A stretch of DNA of 64,000 nt, taken from Heyndrickxia vini. Lineage in GTDB: Bacteria > Bacillota > Bacilli > Bacillales > Bacillaceae_C. The notes under the pieces were generated by a model that did no database searches, was not told the origin of the DNA, and saw only the letters and a list, made by a program, of their open reading frames with translations. The stretch spans positions 2,820,653-2,884,652 of the forward strand of contig NZ_CP065425.1 in NCBI RefSeq assembly GCF_016772275.1, in the 5' to 3' direction. Of this stretch, positions 1 through 10,969 are shown one piece after another. The position numbers and the translations under genes were made by a program. Every line of letters begins with the position of its first letter. Positions within the stretch are counted from its first letter, which is position 1.

Positions 1-1713
1 TTCAATTGGGTAATCAGAACTTCCGGCCGACAAGAACCCGATATAGCGTTCAACAGCAGGTTTTCCTTCTTCAAGAATTTGCGCACTTAGTGCAGTCGCC
101 GCACTAAATCCTGTTGCATATTGATAAACATAATAATTGTAGTAGAAGTGAGGTATTCTGGACCACTCCAAACCAATTTGTTCATCTATAACAATATCCT
201 CTTCCCCAAAATATTTTTTATTTAGATCATAATATTCTTTCGTTAATAATTCTGCAGTTAATGCTTCACCGTTTTGTTCTTTTTGGTGAATTAAATGCTC
301 GAATTCGGCAAACATCGTTTGACGGAAAACGGTTCCGCGGAATCCCTCTAAATAATGGTTTAATAAATAAATTCTTTTCTTTTCATCATCAATCGTTTTA
401 AGCAAATAATCATTTAATAAAGCCTCATTACATGTAGATGCAACTTCCGCTACAAATATCGAGTAATCACCATAGGTAAACGGTTGGTTTTTCCTCGTAT
501 AATAACTGTGAACACTATGGCCAAACTCATGTGCTAAAGTAAAAAGATTATTTACATTATCTTGCCAGTTCATCAAAATATACGGATTTGTACCATATGC
601 ACCAGATGAATAGGCCCCACTTCTTTTTCCTTTATTTTCAACAACATCTACCCAGCGATTTTCAAAGCCTTCTTTCAAAATGTCTAAATATTCTTCACCA
701 AGCGGTGCAAGGCCTTTTAGAACCATCTCTTTTGCATCATTATAAGGAATTTTCATTTCCACATCTTTTACTAGTGGAGTATATAGATCATACATATGCA
801 ATTCCTTAACCCCAAGAACTTTTTTACGAAGTTTAATGTATTTGTGTAGAAGATGGAGATTTTTATTAACCGTGTCCACAAGATTATCGTAAACACTTTC
901 GGGAATATTGTTTGCTGAAAGTGCAGCATGTCTTGCAGAATCATATTTACGAACTTTTGCATTGAAATTATCCCTTTTCACTTGCCCGCTTAATGTACTA
1001 GCAAACGTATTTCGAAAATTCCCATATGTTTCATACACTTTCTCAAATGCTTCTTTTCTTACTCTTTGGTCTGAGCTCTCTAAAAATCGAGAGTAGCGCC
1101 CATGAGTAATTTGAACTTCTTCTCCATCCTCGTCTTTAATAGATGGAAATTCAAGATCAGCATTATTCAGCATTCCAAATGTATTACTGGATGCATCCAT
1201 TACTTCAGAAGCTTGAGCAAGCAGTGCTTCTTGATCAGCAGATAGAACATGTGGACGCTGAAGATTTAATTGTTCTAATACGTGCTTATACAATTTCAAC
1301 TCGCTTTTTTCATCAATAAAGCCATTTAATTTATTTTCTTCAATCGACAATATTTCAGGTACTAAATAGGCAAATACACTGCCAGCCTCCGCTAATAAAC
1401 TTCTCATTTTGCTTTCTTGACCTTGATAAAAGGAATTTCCGGTATCTTGATCATTGCGCATATGGGCGTATGTATACAACTTTCCTAATCTTTCGGATAT
1501 TTCATCTTGAAATTTCAGTGCCTCATATAATTGATCAGCACTTTCTCCTAGCTTCCCTTTGAATTGGTCAGCTTTTGGTAATAATATCTTTACATCTTTA
1601 AATTCCTTCGCCCATACATCATCGCTTGGAAATATATCTTCCAATCTCCAAGTTAACTCTTCAGTCACTTCATTACGATTGGGAAGTGATTTAGTAGATG
1701 TTCCAGTAGTCAT
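1..1713 (-). CDS. pepF: oligoendopeptidase F (M3 family), 3' end cut by window
   Basis: Cytoplasmic zinc metallopeptidase that cleaves short oligopeptides. Translating the minus strand from the ATG at 1711-1713 gives about 571 residues without a stop before the window edge. Homologues are about 600 residues, so only the last few dozen are missing. The start of the protein (TWRLEDIFPSD) is typical of PepF, and the HEFGHS zinc motif (HExxH) lies near 520-535. An AGGAA-type ribosome site precedes the start. It ends the coiA-mecA-spxA neighbourhood exactly as in B. subtilis (yjbG). In other bacilli PepF affects sporulation and Phr peptides; that is family knowledge, not visible here. Identification is firm. 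Confidence 0.95.
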   Translation of the reverse strand, partial: MTTGTSTKSLPNRNEVTEELTWRLEDIFPSDDVWAKEFKDVKILLPKADQFKGKLGESADQLYEALKFQDEISERLGKLYTYAHMRNDQDTGNSFYQGQESKMRSLLAEAGSVFAYLVPEILSIEENKLNGFIDEKSELKLYKHVLEQLNLQRPHVLSADQEALLAQASEVMDASSNTFGMLNNADLEFPSIKDEDGEEVQITHGRYSRFLESSDQRVRKEAFEKVYETYGNFRNTFASTLSGQVKRDNFNAKVRKYDSARHAALSANNIPESVYDNLVDTVNKNLHLLHKYIKLRKKVLGVKELHMYDLYTPLVKDVEMKIPYNDAKEMVLKGLAPLGEEYLDILKEGFENRWVDVVENKGKRSGAYSSGAYGTNPYILMNWQDNVNNLFTLAHEFGHSVHSYYTRKNQPFTYGDYSIFVAEVASTCNEALLNDYLLKTIDDEKKRIYLLNHYLEGFRGTVFRQTMFAEFEHLIHQKEQNGEALTAELLTKEYYDLNKKYFGEEDIVIDEQIGLEWSRIPHFYYNYYVYQYATGFSAATALSAQILEEGKPAVERYIGFLSAGSSDYPIE

Positions 1714-1868
1714 TATTTTTTTCCTCCATTCTTTTTAGAAGCTATTTTTCAATAAACATTAAGCGTACACTTTCGGTGTCCATCTTAAAATTGGAGCTTT
1801 AATAAACAAAATTTTTCCATTCTTTTTTATTTTAATTAAATTTACGACTTCCTGCAAATAATAATTAC

Positions 1869-3056
1869 TCATTTATAAAATGTATTCATAAATTCGATTT
1901 CCATACGTGCAGCTTCCTCTATATTGTTTGGAAAGGGCATTGATTTATTCATAGTAAACCTCCCTTTTAGGGTCTCCTCTAGAAGACCAAATTTAGAAAG
2001 GATTTTTAAATAATGATAAATCATTTGCTTTAAAAAGCTTATATTTACTAAAGGAAACCTCCTTAACTGGATGTCATTATTCGAAACCCGTTCTTCAAAT
2101 TTCCTTACCACCATAGCAAAAGTTGTTTCATCCCCTCTATTTAAATGCCTAAAACTATCACTCCATATAAAATATTGCCAAATTGCGGCATGCGTTTTGC
2201 AAATTTCCATAAAATTAACGGGAATTCCGATCAAAGGAGGGAATAAAATTGGTGAGTGTCTATTGTAGTATGCTGTGGCAAGAAATGAATCTTTTAAATT
2301 TGGAGCGTAGATGATTTTATTTTGGAGCATATTTTTCTTTTCATGGAACCAAAAGTTCCAATCAAAATTATTTTTATTACTTTTTGGTAAATGGAGTGGA
2401 AAATCAAGTGAAGATAATGGATAGGAAATCTGTTGACCAAAAACTTTCCTAATCGAAATAGGTGAGATATGCGATATGATGGTCAATTCCTTGGATTGAG
2501 GCAAATAGCTGTAAATATGCATTCCATTTGTAGAATTATACTGTGCTAAAGACCATTGGAAGTCTGATAGCTTAAATACATTATCAATTTGCGTATATTT
2601 TTTTTGGTATGGTTCACCACCAATTAACCAAATTGGAACAATATCAATTGTGGAATAACCTTTCGTCCGCTTTTCTATTTCTTCTATCGAAATTGATGAA
2701 CATTGAAACTCAATAGCATACTTTTTCCCGTTCTTCTGAACATATAAATCAGGGCGTTGTTTTATTTTCGGGAGAAATTTTTCCATTTCAACAGGTAACT
2801 GTTGGTTTCTTAACCAATTATACAAATCAATTTTCCCTTGTAAATGGCGTTCACTTTCAGGTTCTGAGCTTGCACATATAGTATTTGACTTATGTGAGAA
2901 ATGAGGTATCTTAATGTTGCCAATCTTCACAATCACTTCACTGTGACATTGAGGACAGTAAAAAGACGTTTCCCCTCTTATTTTCATTAGCTTTTCCTTT
3001 CTTTCCGGATACAACAAGCAATACCTTTCACCGTTTTTTGTAATAGCCGTAAGCAT
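1869..3056 (-). CDS. coiA: competence protein CoiA-like nuclease
   Basis: A 395-residue CoiA homologue, needed in competent cells for processing or recombining incoming DNA; family members are PD-(D/E)XK-type nucleases. The N-terminus carries a CPQC pair at residues 34-37 and an HFSH pair at 52-55, which probably form a zinc-binding element. The nuclease core follows: RPDLYV with D103, then AIEFQ with E116 and Q118. The B. subtilis equivalent is yjbF/coiA, and the position between pepF and mecA is conserved. In B. subtilis coiA belongs to the ComK regulon; comK lies at the right end of this window. No obvious K-box was recognised upstream. Confidence 0.92.
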   Translation of the reverse strand: MLTAITKNGERYCLLYPERKEKLMKIRGETSFYCPQCHSEVIVKIGNIKIPHFSHKSNTICASSEPESERHLQGKIDLYNWLRNQQLPVEMEKFLPKIKQRPDLYVQKNGKKYAIEFQCSSISIEEIEKRTKGYSTIDIVPIWLIGGEPYQKKYTQIDNVFKLSDFQWSLAQYNSTNGMHIYSYLPQSKELTIISHISPISIRKVFGQQISYPLSSLDFPLHLPKSNKNNFDWNFWFHEKKNMLQNKIIYAPNLKDSFLATAYYNRHSPILFPPLIGIPVNFMEICKTHAAIWQYFIWSDSFRHLNRGDETTFAMVVRKFEERVSNNDIQLRRFPLVNISFLKQMIYHYLKILSKFGLLEETLKGRFTMNKSMPFPNNIEEAARMEIEFMNTFYK

Positions 3057-3120
3057 TTCTTCACCTCCCTTCTAAATAATTCAATTAGACAACTGATTTA
3101 TCCTGCTTCAATAGACAAAA

Positions 3121-3152
3121 AAATACCAATTTCATTAAGAAATCGGCATTCA
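3121..3152 (-). terminator. mecA terminator
   Basis: On the minus strand a 12-bp stem including two G-U pairs (AATGCCGATTTC with GAAATTGGTATT) has a 5-nt loop and is followed directly by a run of T. It sits just after the mecA stop codon. Confidence 0.8.
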
Positions 3153-3155
3153 CAT

Positions 3156-3815
3156 TTATTTAAAATATTTTTGTATCGTTTCGAATACATCGCGCTCGAT
3201 AATTGTATTTCCATACTCCTGGAGACGATGCACGGTAAAAGACGACTCTTCTCCGTATTCAAGCAAAATACTTAAAACATTATCAATTTCCTCTTCTTCA
3301 AACACTTCCTCAGGAAATTCAACATATAAATAATATTTATTATTATATGTTAAAAGCTTAGTTATGATATCTTCTAGTCCGGATTGCTTAGATAAAGAAA
3401 TGACATCTTCGAAATCCTTGAAGGTAAGCATAAATTCTAATATGTCTTCGTCTTCTTCCTGAAGATTCTTTGATTGAAAATGTTCATCTAGAAATTCTTC
3501 AATTCGGTCATTAATCGGTAATTCCTTAAGCTTCTCTTCTGAAATCGGCAGTTCAAAACGCTGTCCGTCTTTAGACAATTGGGCTTTTGTAACTAGTACT
3601 TCAAGCCCTTTATCTAAAGCCTGAACCTGAATCCACAATGGGCCTTCTGGAACAAATTCTTCTTCGTGATGAATTTCATCCATCATTTCCCAAAAAAGTT
3701 CCTCGCTTCTTTCACGATCATACCAAATTTCTTCACGATTAAAGCCTCTTTCTTCTATATCAACGTAAGAAATATAAAACTTAACTGTATTTTCATTAAT
3801 ACGTTCGATTTCCAT
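3156..3815 (-). CDS. mecA: adapter protein MecA
   Basis: A 219-residue MecA, the adapter that delivers ComK (and ComS or Spx) to the ClpC/ClpP protease. The N-terminal target-binding half (MEIERINENTVKFYISYVDI) and the C-terminal ClpC-binding half are both present, separated by an acidic linker around residues 110-125. The length equals that of B. subtilis MecA (218). It is expressed alone, with its own terminator on the left and more than 300 bp to spxA on the right. Its main substrate, ComK, is encoded at the other end of the window. Identification is firm. Confidence 0.96.
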   Translation of the reverse strand: MEIERINENTVKFYISYVDIEERGFNREEIWYDRERSEELFWEMMDEIHHEEEFVPEGPLWIQVQALDKGLEVLVTKAQLSKDGQRFELPISEEKLKELPINDRIEEFLDEHFQSKNLQEEDEDILEFMLTFKDFEDVISLSKQSGLEDIITKLLTYNNKYYLYVEFPEEVFEEEEIDNVLSILLEYGEESSFTVHRLQEYGNTIIERDVFETIQKYFK

Positions 3816-4117
3816 ACATCAACTCTCCCTTCTATTTGAAAGTTATGAAGGGACCTGTTCCCCCATATAAGGCTAAGTGTATGCTAACCTACTTTTGTAA
3901 AAAGTGTAGAAATTTCATAATAAATAATATTCTACTCTTGTACTTCTATTTTATGATAAAAAGTGGATAATTGGAAACAAAAACTCTTCCCAATTTCAAT
4001 TTCCACTAATACCCATAGGCTGTTTTCTCAAATTAAACTTATTGTTTTGCTCATTTTAGCGGATATACACCAAACATTCAAGACTAAATTTTCAGTAAAC
4101 AAATTTATATCCTTGAA

Positions 4118-4163
4118 ACAAAACGCCCCCATTCCAATCAAAGCTGGTATGAAGGCGTTTTGT
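4118..4163. terminator. terminator-like inverted repeat after spxA
   Basis: Ten-base arms ACAAAACGCC (4118-4127) and GGCGTTTTGT (4154-4163) lie between mecA and spxA, about 30 bp past the spxA stop. The loop is long (26 nt) and the T-run on the minus strand is short, so efficiency is uncertain. Confidence 0.55.
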
Positions 4164-4190
4164 ATTACCTATTTTTATTTATGAAAAATG

Positions 4191-4586
4191 TTAATTAACA
4201 AGTTTTTGAGCTTCAAGTAATTGATATGAACGAACTTTTCGAGGTAAGAAACGACGAATTTCATCTTCATTATAACCGACTTGCAAACGTTTTTCGTCAA
4301 CCATAATTGGACGTCTAAGTAGTCCTGGATTTTTTTGAATTAAATTATATAATTTTTGTAATGGATACGTATCTAAATCAACATTTAACTTTTGGAAAGT
4401 TTTTGAGCGTGTAGAAATGATTTCATCCGTACCATCCTCAGTCATTCTTAGTATTTCTTTTATTTCATCTAAACTTAAAGGTTCAGAAAAAATATTTCGT
4501 TCTTTATATTGAATATTATTTTCCTCAAGCCAAGCTCTTGCTTTCCTACATGATGTACAACTAGGTGAAGTGTATAATGTTACCAT
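4191..4586 (-). CDS. spxA: transcriptional regulator Spx
   Basis: A 131-residue Spx of the ArsC/thioredoxin-fold family. It binds the RNA polymerase alpha C-terminal domain, represses activator-dependent transcription (including competence) and induces thiol-stress genes under disulfide stress. The redox switch CTSC is intact (C10 and C13), followed by the conserved RRPIMVD segment. The length matches B. subtilis Spx exactly. The B. subtilis partner yjbC, which lies upstream in an operon, is absent here, so spxA appears monocistronic. Spx is degraded by ClpXP with adapter YjbH, which is not in this window. Confidence 0.97.
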   Translation of the reverse strand: MVTLYTSPSCTSCRKARAWLEENNIQYKERNIFSEPLSLDEIKEILRMTEDGTDEIISTRSKTFQKLNVDLDTYPLQKLYNLIQKNPGLLRRPIMVDEKRLQVGYNEDEIRRFLPRKVRSYQLLEAQKLVN

Positions 4587-4984
4587 TTATCATTCACACT
4601 CCTTATCTATAATTTTAGTTATCATAATCCTTCAAGGATTAATTATTTAAATTAAAATTACTTTAAATAAAAAATCTATATTATGTATTATACACTATTT
4701 GTACAACAATGAATATAGTTTTTCTAAAAATGAGTCCATCCATTTATAAAAATGGCAACACTGTGACGTTAGACTTATAGTCTATTTACCCCTATTGCCA
4801 AACTTAAAACCTCTTTTTTCCTTTATTTTTTGCCCCCCTTTACGCCCAAATTTGCTTAAATGATTATCAATCTCAATTGTCTTTTTGATTCTGCATGTAC
4901 TTATGTATGACTAATGAGTCGACATACACAGAATACTAGATCATTCTTAAATTACGATTAAAAGACAATTAAAATTTTCATATC
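4587..4984. other. divergent intergenic region, spxA to trpS
   Basis: About 400 bp of very AT-rich DNA between the divergent spxA and trpS units. It must hold the spxA promoter(s). A TATAAT lies on the minus strand near 4690 but no convincing -35 partner was seen. No ORF with a ribosome site and no structured element was recognised. Confidence 0.5.
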
Positions 4985-5013
4985 TTGACTTAATCATTCC
5001 ACTTAGATATAAT
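4985..5013 (+). promoter_or_regulatory. SigA promoter of trpS
   Basis: TTGACT (4985-4990), 17-bp spacer, TATAAT (5008-5013): a nearly consensus vegetative promoter. It starts transcription just upstream of the T-box leader. Confidence 0.88.
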
Positions 5014-5034
5014 ATGGTAAATTTTAAAATATCG

Positions 5035-5317
5035 AAATAGCAATGATAAAGAGTAGTACATTTGTTTTTGTTTTATAGAGAGTTTGTGGTGGGTGAAAAC
5101 AAACAAACAAAACTTATGGAATGGACTTTTGAGCACCAAAAATGAACAGATCTAATCCTCTTATTAGTTTTTGGCGAGTAATCCCACGTTAATGGGATTC
5201 CATGAGATCTTTCATGGAACTAAGAGACACAAAAGTTAATTTGTGTACTTAGGGTGGCACCGCGGAATTAACCATTCGTCCCTATTTTTTTAGAGGATGA
5301 ATGGTTTTTTATTTTGC
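5035..5317 (+). promoter_or_regulatory. T-box riboswitch, tryptophan specifier
   Basis: A classical T-box leader. The stem I region contains the GGTGGGTG element and an S-turn/specifier loop with GAATGGAC, which places the specifier UGG (Trp) at 5122-5124. The highly conserved T-box AGGGTGGCACCGCGG lies at 5251-5265 and is followed by the terminator stem AACCATTC/GAATGGTT with a T-run at about 5270-5317. Uncharged tRNA-Trp should bind the specifier and T-box to favour the antiterminator and allow trpS transcription. The specifier matches the downstream gene. Confidence 0.95.
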
Positions 5318-5321
5318 CTAA

Positions 5322-6347
<1,026 letters not shown>

Positions 6348-6351
6348 AAAA

Positions 6352-6389
6352 TAAAGGTGCACCCATTTTTTTTCATAGGTGCACCTTTA
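6352..6389. terminator. bidirectional terminator, trpS / yjbA
   Basis: Perfect 12-bp arms TAAAGGTGCACC and GGTGCACCTTTA with a T-rich loop lie between convergent trpS and yjbA, with A/T tracts on both sides. Confidence 0.88.
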
Positions 6390-6397
6390 TTTTCTAA

Positions 6398-7147
6398 TTA
6401 ATTCACCTTTGGTCCATGCTCTAATTCCCAAAGCTTTTCAAAAAACGGTTGTCCTTTAATTAAATTTTCGCATAGGTTTTCGTGTTTTTCACTCCAACCA
6501 CTTTTCACTTCTTCAAATAAACGATTCCAAACATTATTAAAATCCATGACTTGAATTTCTTGATACTGTTCTGGAGACCATTCTGTATACCAGTAACGAA
6601 TTTCTGCCGCGTTATTTGATGAATGAAGTTGATCTAACGCCATAAATAACAACTGCTTCAATTGTCTTTCTTTTCTTGTTAATCCATGCATGATTGCCGG
6701 GTCAGGAGATAAAATATGATGTTCTTTCCCTCCACGTCCCCCTTCAAATTGATAATTAATCGGTTCATGTTGATCAATCATTTCATATACAAGCTGTTCT
6801 TGTCGAGGGATTAATCGGCTTTTTCTTATCGGAATATTATATCCTATCGTATCAACGGCTAAAATTCCTTTTCCATCCGTTACTACAAAACAATATTCCA
6901 ATTGTACCCGTTCATGATTTTTTCTTGAATAGGCTTTTTGATAAACATCATTCATTAATTCTGGCGGTAAATCACTTAAATCATTTTCTATGTAGTGATA
7001 CAATAATGAATCCACCAATAATAGCGGAACTTGATCTAATAATTCAATCGTGTCATCTCTCCTCCACTCATGGAAATGACAAATGTTATAGCTATTTTCT
7101 TCCCCTTCAAACCAATTCACCCATACATCATGTAGATATAGCATCAT
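6398..7147 (-). CDS. yjbA: YjbA family protein (DUF3603)
   Basis: A 249-residue protein matching Bacillus YjbA in sequence style ([20 protein letters not shown]) and in position between the app operon and trpS. It has no signal peptide or membrane segment and is acidic and soluble. Function is unknown. It contains a [12 protein letters not shown] segment near residue 140 that looks conserved in character. The start ATG pair follows a GGGGG ribosome site. It is a single-gene unit convergent with trpS. Confidence 0.85.
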   Translation of the reverse strand: MMLYLHDVWVNWFEGEENSYNICHFHEWRRDDTIELLDQVPLLLVDSLLYHYIENDLSDLPPELMNDVYQKAYSRKNHERVQLEYCFVVTDGKGILAVDTIGYNIPIRKSRLIPRQEQLVYEMIDQHEPINYQFEGGRGGKEHHILSPDPAIMHGLTRKERQLKQLLFMALDQLHSSNNAAEIRYWYTEWSPEQYQEIQVMDFNNVWNRLFEEVKSGWSEKHENLCENLIKGQPFFEKLWELEHGPKVN

Positions 7148-7263
7148 TTAACCCCCTTGCATCAACTATTTATCAATCAGTATGGGCATCCTTTAGTAAA
7201 ATTATTCCTTGATTAACATATAAATCATTGACTATAAAGGAAAGGAATGAATAGAGCAAAAAA

Positions 7264-7296
7264 AAAAATCCTACCATTACAATGATTAGGATTTTT
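7264..7296 (-). terminator. terminator of first app operon
   Basis: Ten-base arms AAAAATCCTA/TAGGATTTTT, followed on the minus strand by a long T-run, just downstream of appC copy 1. Confidence 0.88.
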
Positions 7297-7307
7297 CATC
7301 TTATTTT

Positions 7308-8210
7308 TTAATTTTTTGGATTAAAAGCATCTTTTAAGCCTTCACCAATAAAGTTTATGGAGAGGGTTGTAAAAGTAATCAATAATGCAGGTGGTATCCA
7401 AATCCATGGCTTATATTGTAGAACATCCGGCTCATTTGCAGAGGATAACATATTCCCCCAGCTTGGTATTTCTGAAGGTACACCGAAACCTAAATAACTT
7501 AATGCCGCTTCGGCTACTATCATACCTGCAAACATAATACTTGCTTGTACAATAATCGTTGATAGGATATTAGGCAATAAATGTTTCATTATGATTTTCG
7601 TAGATGAGCATCCTATAGATATCGATGAAAGTACATATTCATTTTCCTTTTCTGCTAAAATTTTACTGCGAACAATCCTTGCGACACCGCCCCAGCTAAG
7701 AAAGCTGATTACGATGATTAATACCCAAACGCCTGATAGTTTCCCAAATAGAATCGCATTAAGAACAATGACGAACACATAGAACGGAAAGTTCAATACA
7801 AAGTCAGTAAAACGCATGAGCAAACTATCAACGACTCCACCGAAATAGCCTGCAATCGATCCTACAATTGTTCCAAAGACAATGACTAGTAATGTACACG
7901 AAAGACCAACAAGCAAAGAAATTCTTCCACCATATAGTAATCTTGTGAAAACGTCTCGTCCACTTTTATCAGTACCTAAGATATGCTCACCCGATGGAGC
8001 TAAAGACATTTGACTTATATTTACTTTAGCGATATTTTGTGAGGAAATAATTGGCGCCAATAATGATAATGCGGCAATGACAACTAAAAAGATTAAACTA
8101 ACCATAGCCAGCTTGTTTTTTATAAATTTACGTTGAGCAATGGCCCATGGAGATAGGCTTTTTTGAACATTTTTTCCAATTGCTTTATCTGTTACAACTT
8201 CCATGACCAT
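7308..8210 (-). CDS. appC: oligopeptide ABC transporter permease AppC (copy 1)
   Basis: A 300-residue inner-membrane permease of the DppC/OppC type with an N-terminal cytoplasmic stretch, a first membrane segment near residues 35-55 and five more in the C-terminal permease domain. The EAA loop that contacts the ATPases appears as EAALSYLGFGVPSEIPSWG near residue 235. It ends the appDFABC operon. Its 3' half is almost base-identical to copy 2 (13225-14127), while the 5' region near 8030-8150 is clearly diverged. It pairs with AppB to form the translocation pore. Confidence 0.93.
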   Translation of the reverse strand: MVMEVVTDKAIGKNVQKSLSPWAIAQRKFIKNKLAMVSLIFLVVIAALSLLAPIISSQNIAKVNISQMSLAPSGEHILGTDKSGRDVFTRLLYGGRISLLVGLSCTLLVIVFGTIVGSIAGYFGGVVDSLLMRFTDFVLNFPFYVFVIVLNAILFGKLSGVWVLIIVISFLSWGGVARIVRSKILAEKENEYVLSSISIGCSSTKIIMKHLLPNILSTIIVQASIMFAGMIVAEAALSYLGFGVPSEIPSWGNMLSSANEPDVLQYKPWIWIPPALLITFTTLSINFIGEGLKDAFNPKN

Positions 8211-8215
8211 CCTCC

Positions 8216-9181
8216 TTAATCTAATCGAATTCGCGGATCGACGACTCCGTATAATATATCAGCAATTAAATTCCCGAATAAGGTTAAAAACGAGAGCATC
8301 ATTGTCAAAGTCATTAATATTGGATAATCCCGATTACTTACTGAGTCAATAAATAATTGCCCAATCCCAGGATATGTAAAAATTGTTTCCGTTATAATTG
8401 CTCCACCAACCATTGCCGCAATATCAAAACCTAAAAACGTTATAAGCGGTATAATGGAGTTTCTTAATATATGAACATTGTAAATCTTACTTTCTTTTGT
8501 TCCTTTTGCTCTTGCTGTTCGAACAAAATCTTTTCGACTGTTCTCAATAATATCATTCCGTAAAAACTGAGTATAACTTGCCGTGCTCAATAAGCCCAGC
8601 ATAAGTGCAGGTAAAATAACATGATGGATTTTACTAAGCCAATAATCTATGGTCCCTTCCGTAACAGTAATATCGACTGAACCATTGGACGGAAAAATAT
8701 TTAGCTGAAATGAAAAGAAGTAAATACAGAATACTGCGGCAACAAATGAAGGAATCGACAAACCTAAATAATTGGCCCCTCCAATTAAATGATCTCCCGC
8801 AGTATATGGTTTCCTTCCTGCGTACATGCCCATTATAAAGGCAAAAATATACGTTAAAATAAGTGAAGTAAGTCCTAAAAATATCGTATTCGGAATTCTT
8901 TCTCCAAGGACATCAGAAACAGGCATTTTATAACGTGAAGACTTCCCAAAATCTCCTTGAACAAAATTCGATACCCATCTAAAATATTGAACATAAATCG
9001 GGTCGTTATAACCTAACTTTTCCCTCATATCTGCAATATATTTTGGATCGGTATTATTCGGATCTATTTCTCCACTGAAGGAATCCCCTGGCATTAATTT
9101 TGCCAGGGTAAACACAACAATGGAGATAAGGAGTAACATAGGAATCATGCCTAGTATTCGTCTAATGCTATATTTCAACAT
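8216..9181 (-). CDS. appB: oligopeptide ABC transporter permease AppB (copy 1)
   Basis: A 321-residue permease of the DppB/OppB type with a first membrane segment at about residues 9-30 (MIPMLLLISIVVFTLAKL) and the remaining segments in the C-terminal two thirds. Conserved features include FVRTARAKG and the EAA-loop-like GGAIITETIFTYPGIGQL. It is separated from appC by 5 bp and from appA by about 40 bp, so it is co-transcribed. Both ends of the gene are almost identical to copy 2 while the middle is divergent. Confidence 0.93.
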   Translation of the reverse strand: MLKYSIRRILGMIPMLLLISIVVFTLAKLMPGDSFSGEIDPNNTDPKYIADMREKLGYNDPIYVQYFRWVSNFVQGDFGKSSRYKMPVSDVLGERIPNTIFLGLTSLILTYIFAFIMGMYAGRKPYTAGDHLIGGANYLGLSIPSFVAAVFCIYFFSFQLNIFPSNGSVDITVTEGTIDYWLSKIHHVILPALMLGLLSTASYTQFLRNDIIENSRKDFVRTARAKGTKESKIYNVHILRNSIIPLITFLGFDIAAMVGGAIITETIFTYPGIGQLFIDSVSNRDYPILMTLTMMLSFLTLFGNLIADILYGVVDPRIRLD

Positions 9182-9223
9182 GGTTCATTCCCCTTATCTG
9201 CTCCAGCTTAATGTAGTGATCAA

Positions 9224-10942
9224 TTATTTACCATCAACCCACCATAAATGTGGACTGTTTAATCCAAGCGGATTCAATTCTACACCTTGAACTCGTTTAG
9301 TTGTTGCATATGTTTCATCAAGCTCTGAAATTGGAATTGCAGGTAATTCTTCATTGAATAATTTTTGCCAATCAACATAAAGTTGCTTACGTTTGTCTTG
9401 GTCTGTTCCAACAATTTTTACATCTAATGCATCATCTAATAATTTATCAGAATCTGCATTTACCCAACGAGGGTAGTTCCAAAGTGCGTCAGATCTCCAT
9501 AAGCCTGATGGATCTGGATCAGAACCTGTGCTCCAGCCACCGAAGAATACTTCAATAGATTTATCTGCTTTTTCAACTTTGTCGTAGTAAAGATTTACTT
9601 CTGTCATCGAAACTTTTGTTTTCAAGCCAACCTCTTCCCAATATTGAGCAATTTGTTTCGCACGTGCTTCGAATGTTGGGTTTGTTGTTTGATAGTGGCT
9701 GAAATTAACCACGAAAGGCTTACCATCTGGATCTTCACGGAATCCATCGCCATCCTTATCTTTATAGCCCGCCTCATCTAACATTTGCTTCGCTTTTTCT
9801 GGATCATATTTGTAATCATTTAACTCCGCATTATCCGCTGCAATCCAGTGTGAAGATGGTACTGGACGGTTTACAGGGTGTCCTAAACCGAAGAAGAATG
9901 CATCATTCCACTCTTCACGATTCATTGCGTATGCCATTGCTTGGCGAAGTTGTTTATTATTGTATTTATCATAGTTTGCTACATTTTTCTTACCATCCCA
10001 AGTTCCAAGTCTGAAACCAACATAGTAGTAAGAAACACCAGGGGATTTAAGAATATTGATATCACTTAGCTTTTTGATTTCATCATAACTCACTGGTGAG
10101 AATGGAGTCATATCGACTGTTTTATTTTTCAATTCACCTACTAGTAAGCTAGCATCAATAACTTTTAGAATAATTTTTTCAATATGTGGCTTACCTTGCC
10201 AGTATTCATCATTACGTACTAATTCAATAGATTCACCAGGTACAACTTTGCCTACTTTGTATGGCCCTGTACCAACTGGAGTTTGACGAACTTGTTTTGA
10301 ACTCATCATGTCTTTAACTGCTACACCCTCAAATTCTTTTCGAGACAATGGATATGTCCATAGATTTTCAAGGTTGTTAACACGTGCTTTATCAAATGTA
10401 ATTTCGATATTATAATCATCGATTTTTTTAATACCTGAAATTTCTTTTGCTTTTCCATCATGATATGCTGGAGCGCCTTCGATTTGTTGAACATTCACAT
10501 ATCGCGGTCCATCGTATTTTTTATCTGCAAGAGTTTTGATGGCAAAGATCCAGTCATCAACCGTTAACTCTTCACCATTATGCCATTTTACGCCTTCTTT
10601 GAACTTGAATGTATACACTTTATTATCTTTTGTTTCCCATGAAGCAATATTTGGAATTGGCTTCATTTTTTCATCATATGTGATTAGATTGTCATCCGTA
10701 AATTGAAGAACTTCCGCATCAGATGCATTACCATAAAAGTTAGGATTGAAAATTCCTTCAGGTGCTGTATCCACAGCAAATACGATCGTACCGCCATCTT
10801 TCGGCTGACCTGCATTTTCTCCAGATTTTTCATTGTTATCTTTTTCTTTGGTACCTGCCTTTTCTTTCCCGCCACAGGCTGCTAAAAACATTGACATCAC
10901 TAACATGAGCGCTGTCAATAACAGTATGGATTTTCTTTTCAA
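9224..10942 (-). CDS. appA: oligopeptide-binding lipoprotein AppA (copy 1)
   Basis: Extracellular substrate-binding lipoprotein (SBP_bac_5 family), 572 residues from the preferred start. I place the start at the TTG at 10940-10942, because a GGGGGG ribosome site lies 7 nt upstream; this gives MKRKSILLLTALML with a short basic n-region. The lipobox is LAAC with Cys23 as lipidation site, followed by a Gly/Lys/Glu-rich tether. An upstream in-frame ATG would put the ribosome site inside the gene. The typical segments GTGPYKVGKVVPGESIELV and WQGKPHIEKI are present. It is about 80% similar to copy 2, so the two transporters may differ in peptide preference. Confidence 0.93.
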   Translation of the reverse strand: MKRKSILLLTALMLVMSMFLAACGGKEKAGTKEKDNNEKSGENAGQPKDGGTIVFAVDTAPEGIFNPNFYGNASDAEVLQFTDDNLITYDEKMKPIPNIASWETKDNKVYTFKFKEGVKWHNGEELTVDDWIFAIKTLADKKYDGPRYVNVQQIEGAPAYHDGKAKEISGIKKIDDYNIEITFDKARVNNLENLWTYPLSRKEFEGVAVKDMMSSKQVRQTPVGTGPYKVGKVVPGESIELVRNDEYWQGKPHIEKIILKVIDASLLVGELKNKTVDMTPFSPVSYDEIKKLSDINILKSPGVSYYYVGFRLGTWDGKKNVANYDKYNNKQLRQAMAYAMNREEWNDAFFFGLGHPVNRPVPSSHWIAADNAELNDYKYDPEKAKQMLDEAGYKDKDGDGFREDPDGKPFVVNFSHYQTTNPTFEARAKQIAQYWEEVGLKTKVSMTEVNLYYDKVEKADKSIEVFFGGWSTGSDPDPSGLWRSDALWNYPRWVNADSDKLLDDALDVKIVGTDQDKRKQLYVDWQKLFNEELPAIPISELDETYATTKRVQGVELNPLGLNSPHLWWVDGK

Positions 10943-10969
10943 TGTTTTTCCCCCCAAATATTTATTCAT

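Noticed and set aside
3963-4184. 73-codon plus-strand frame between mecA and spxA
   Set aside because: No ribosome site, AT-driven composition, and it runs through the inverted repeat after spxA.
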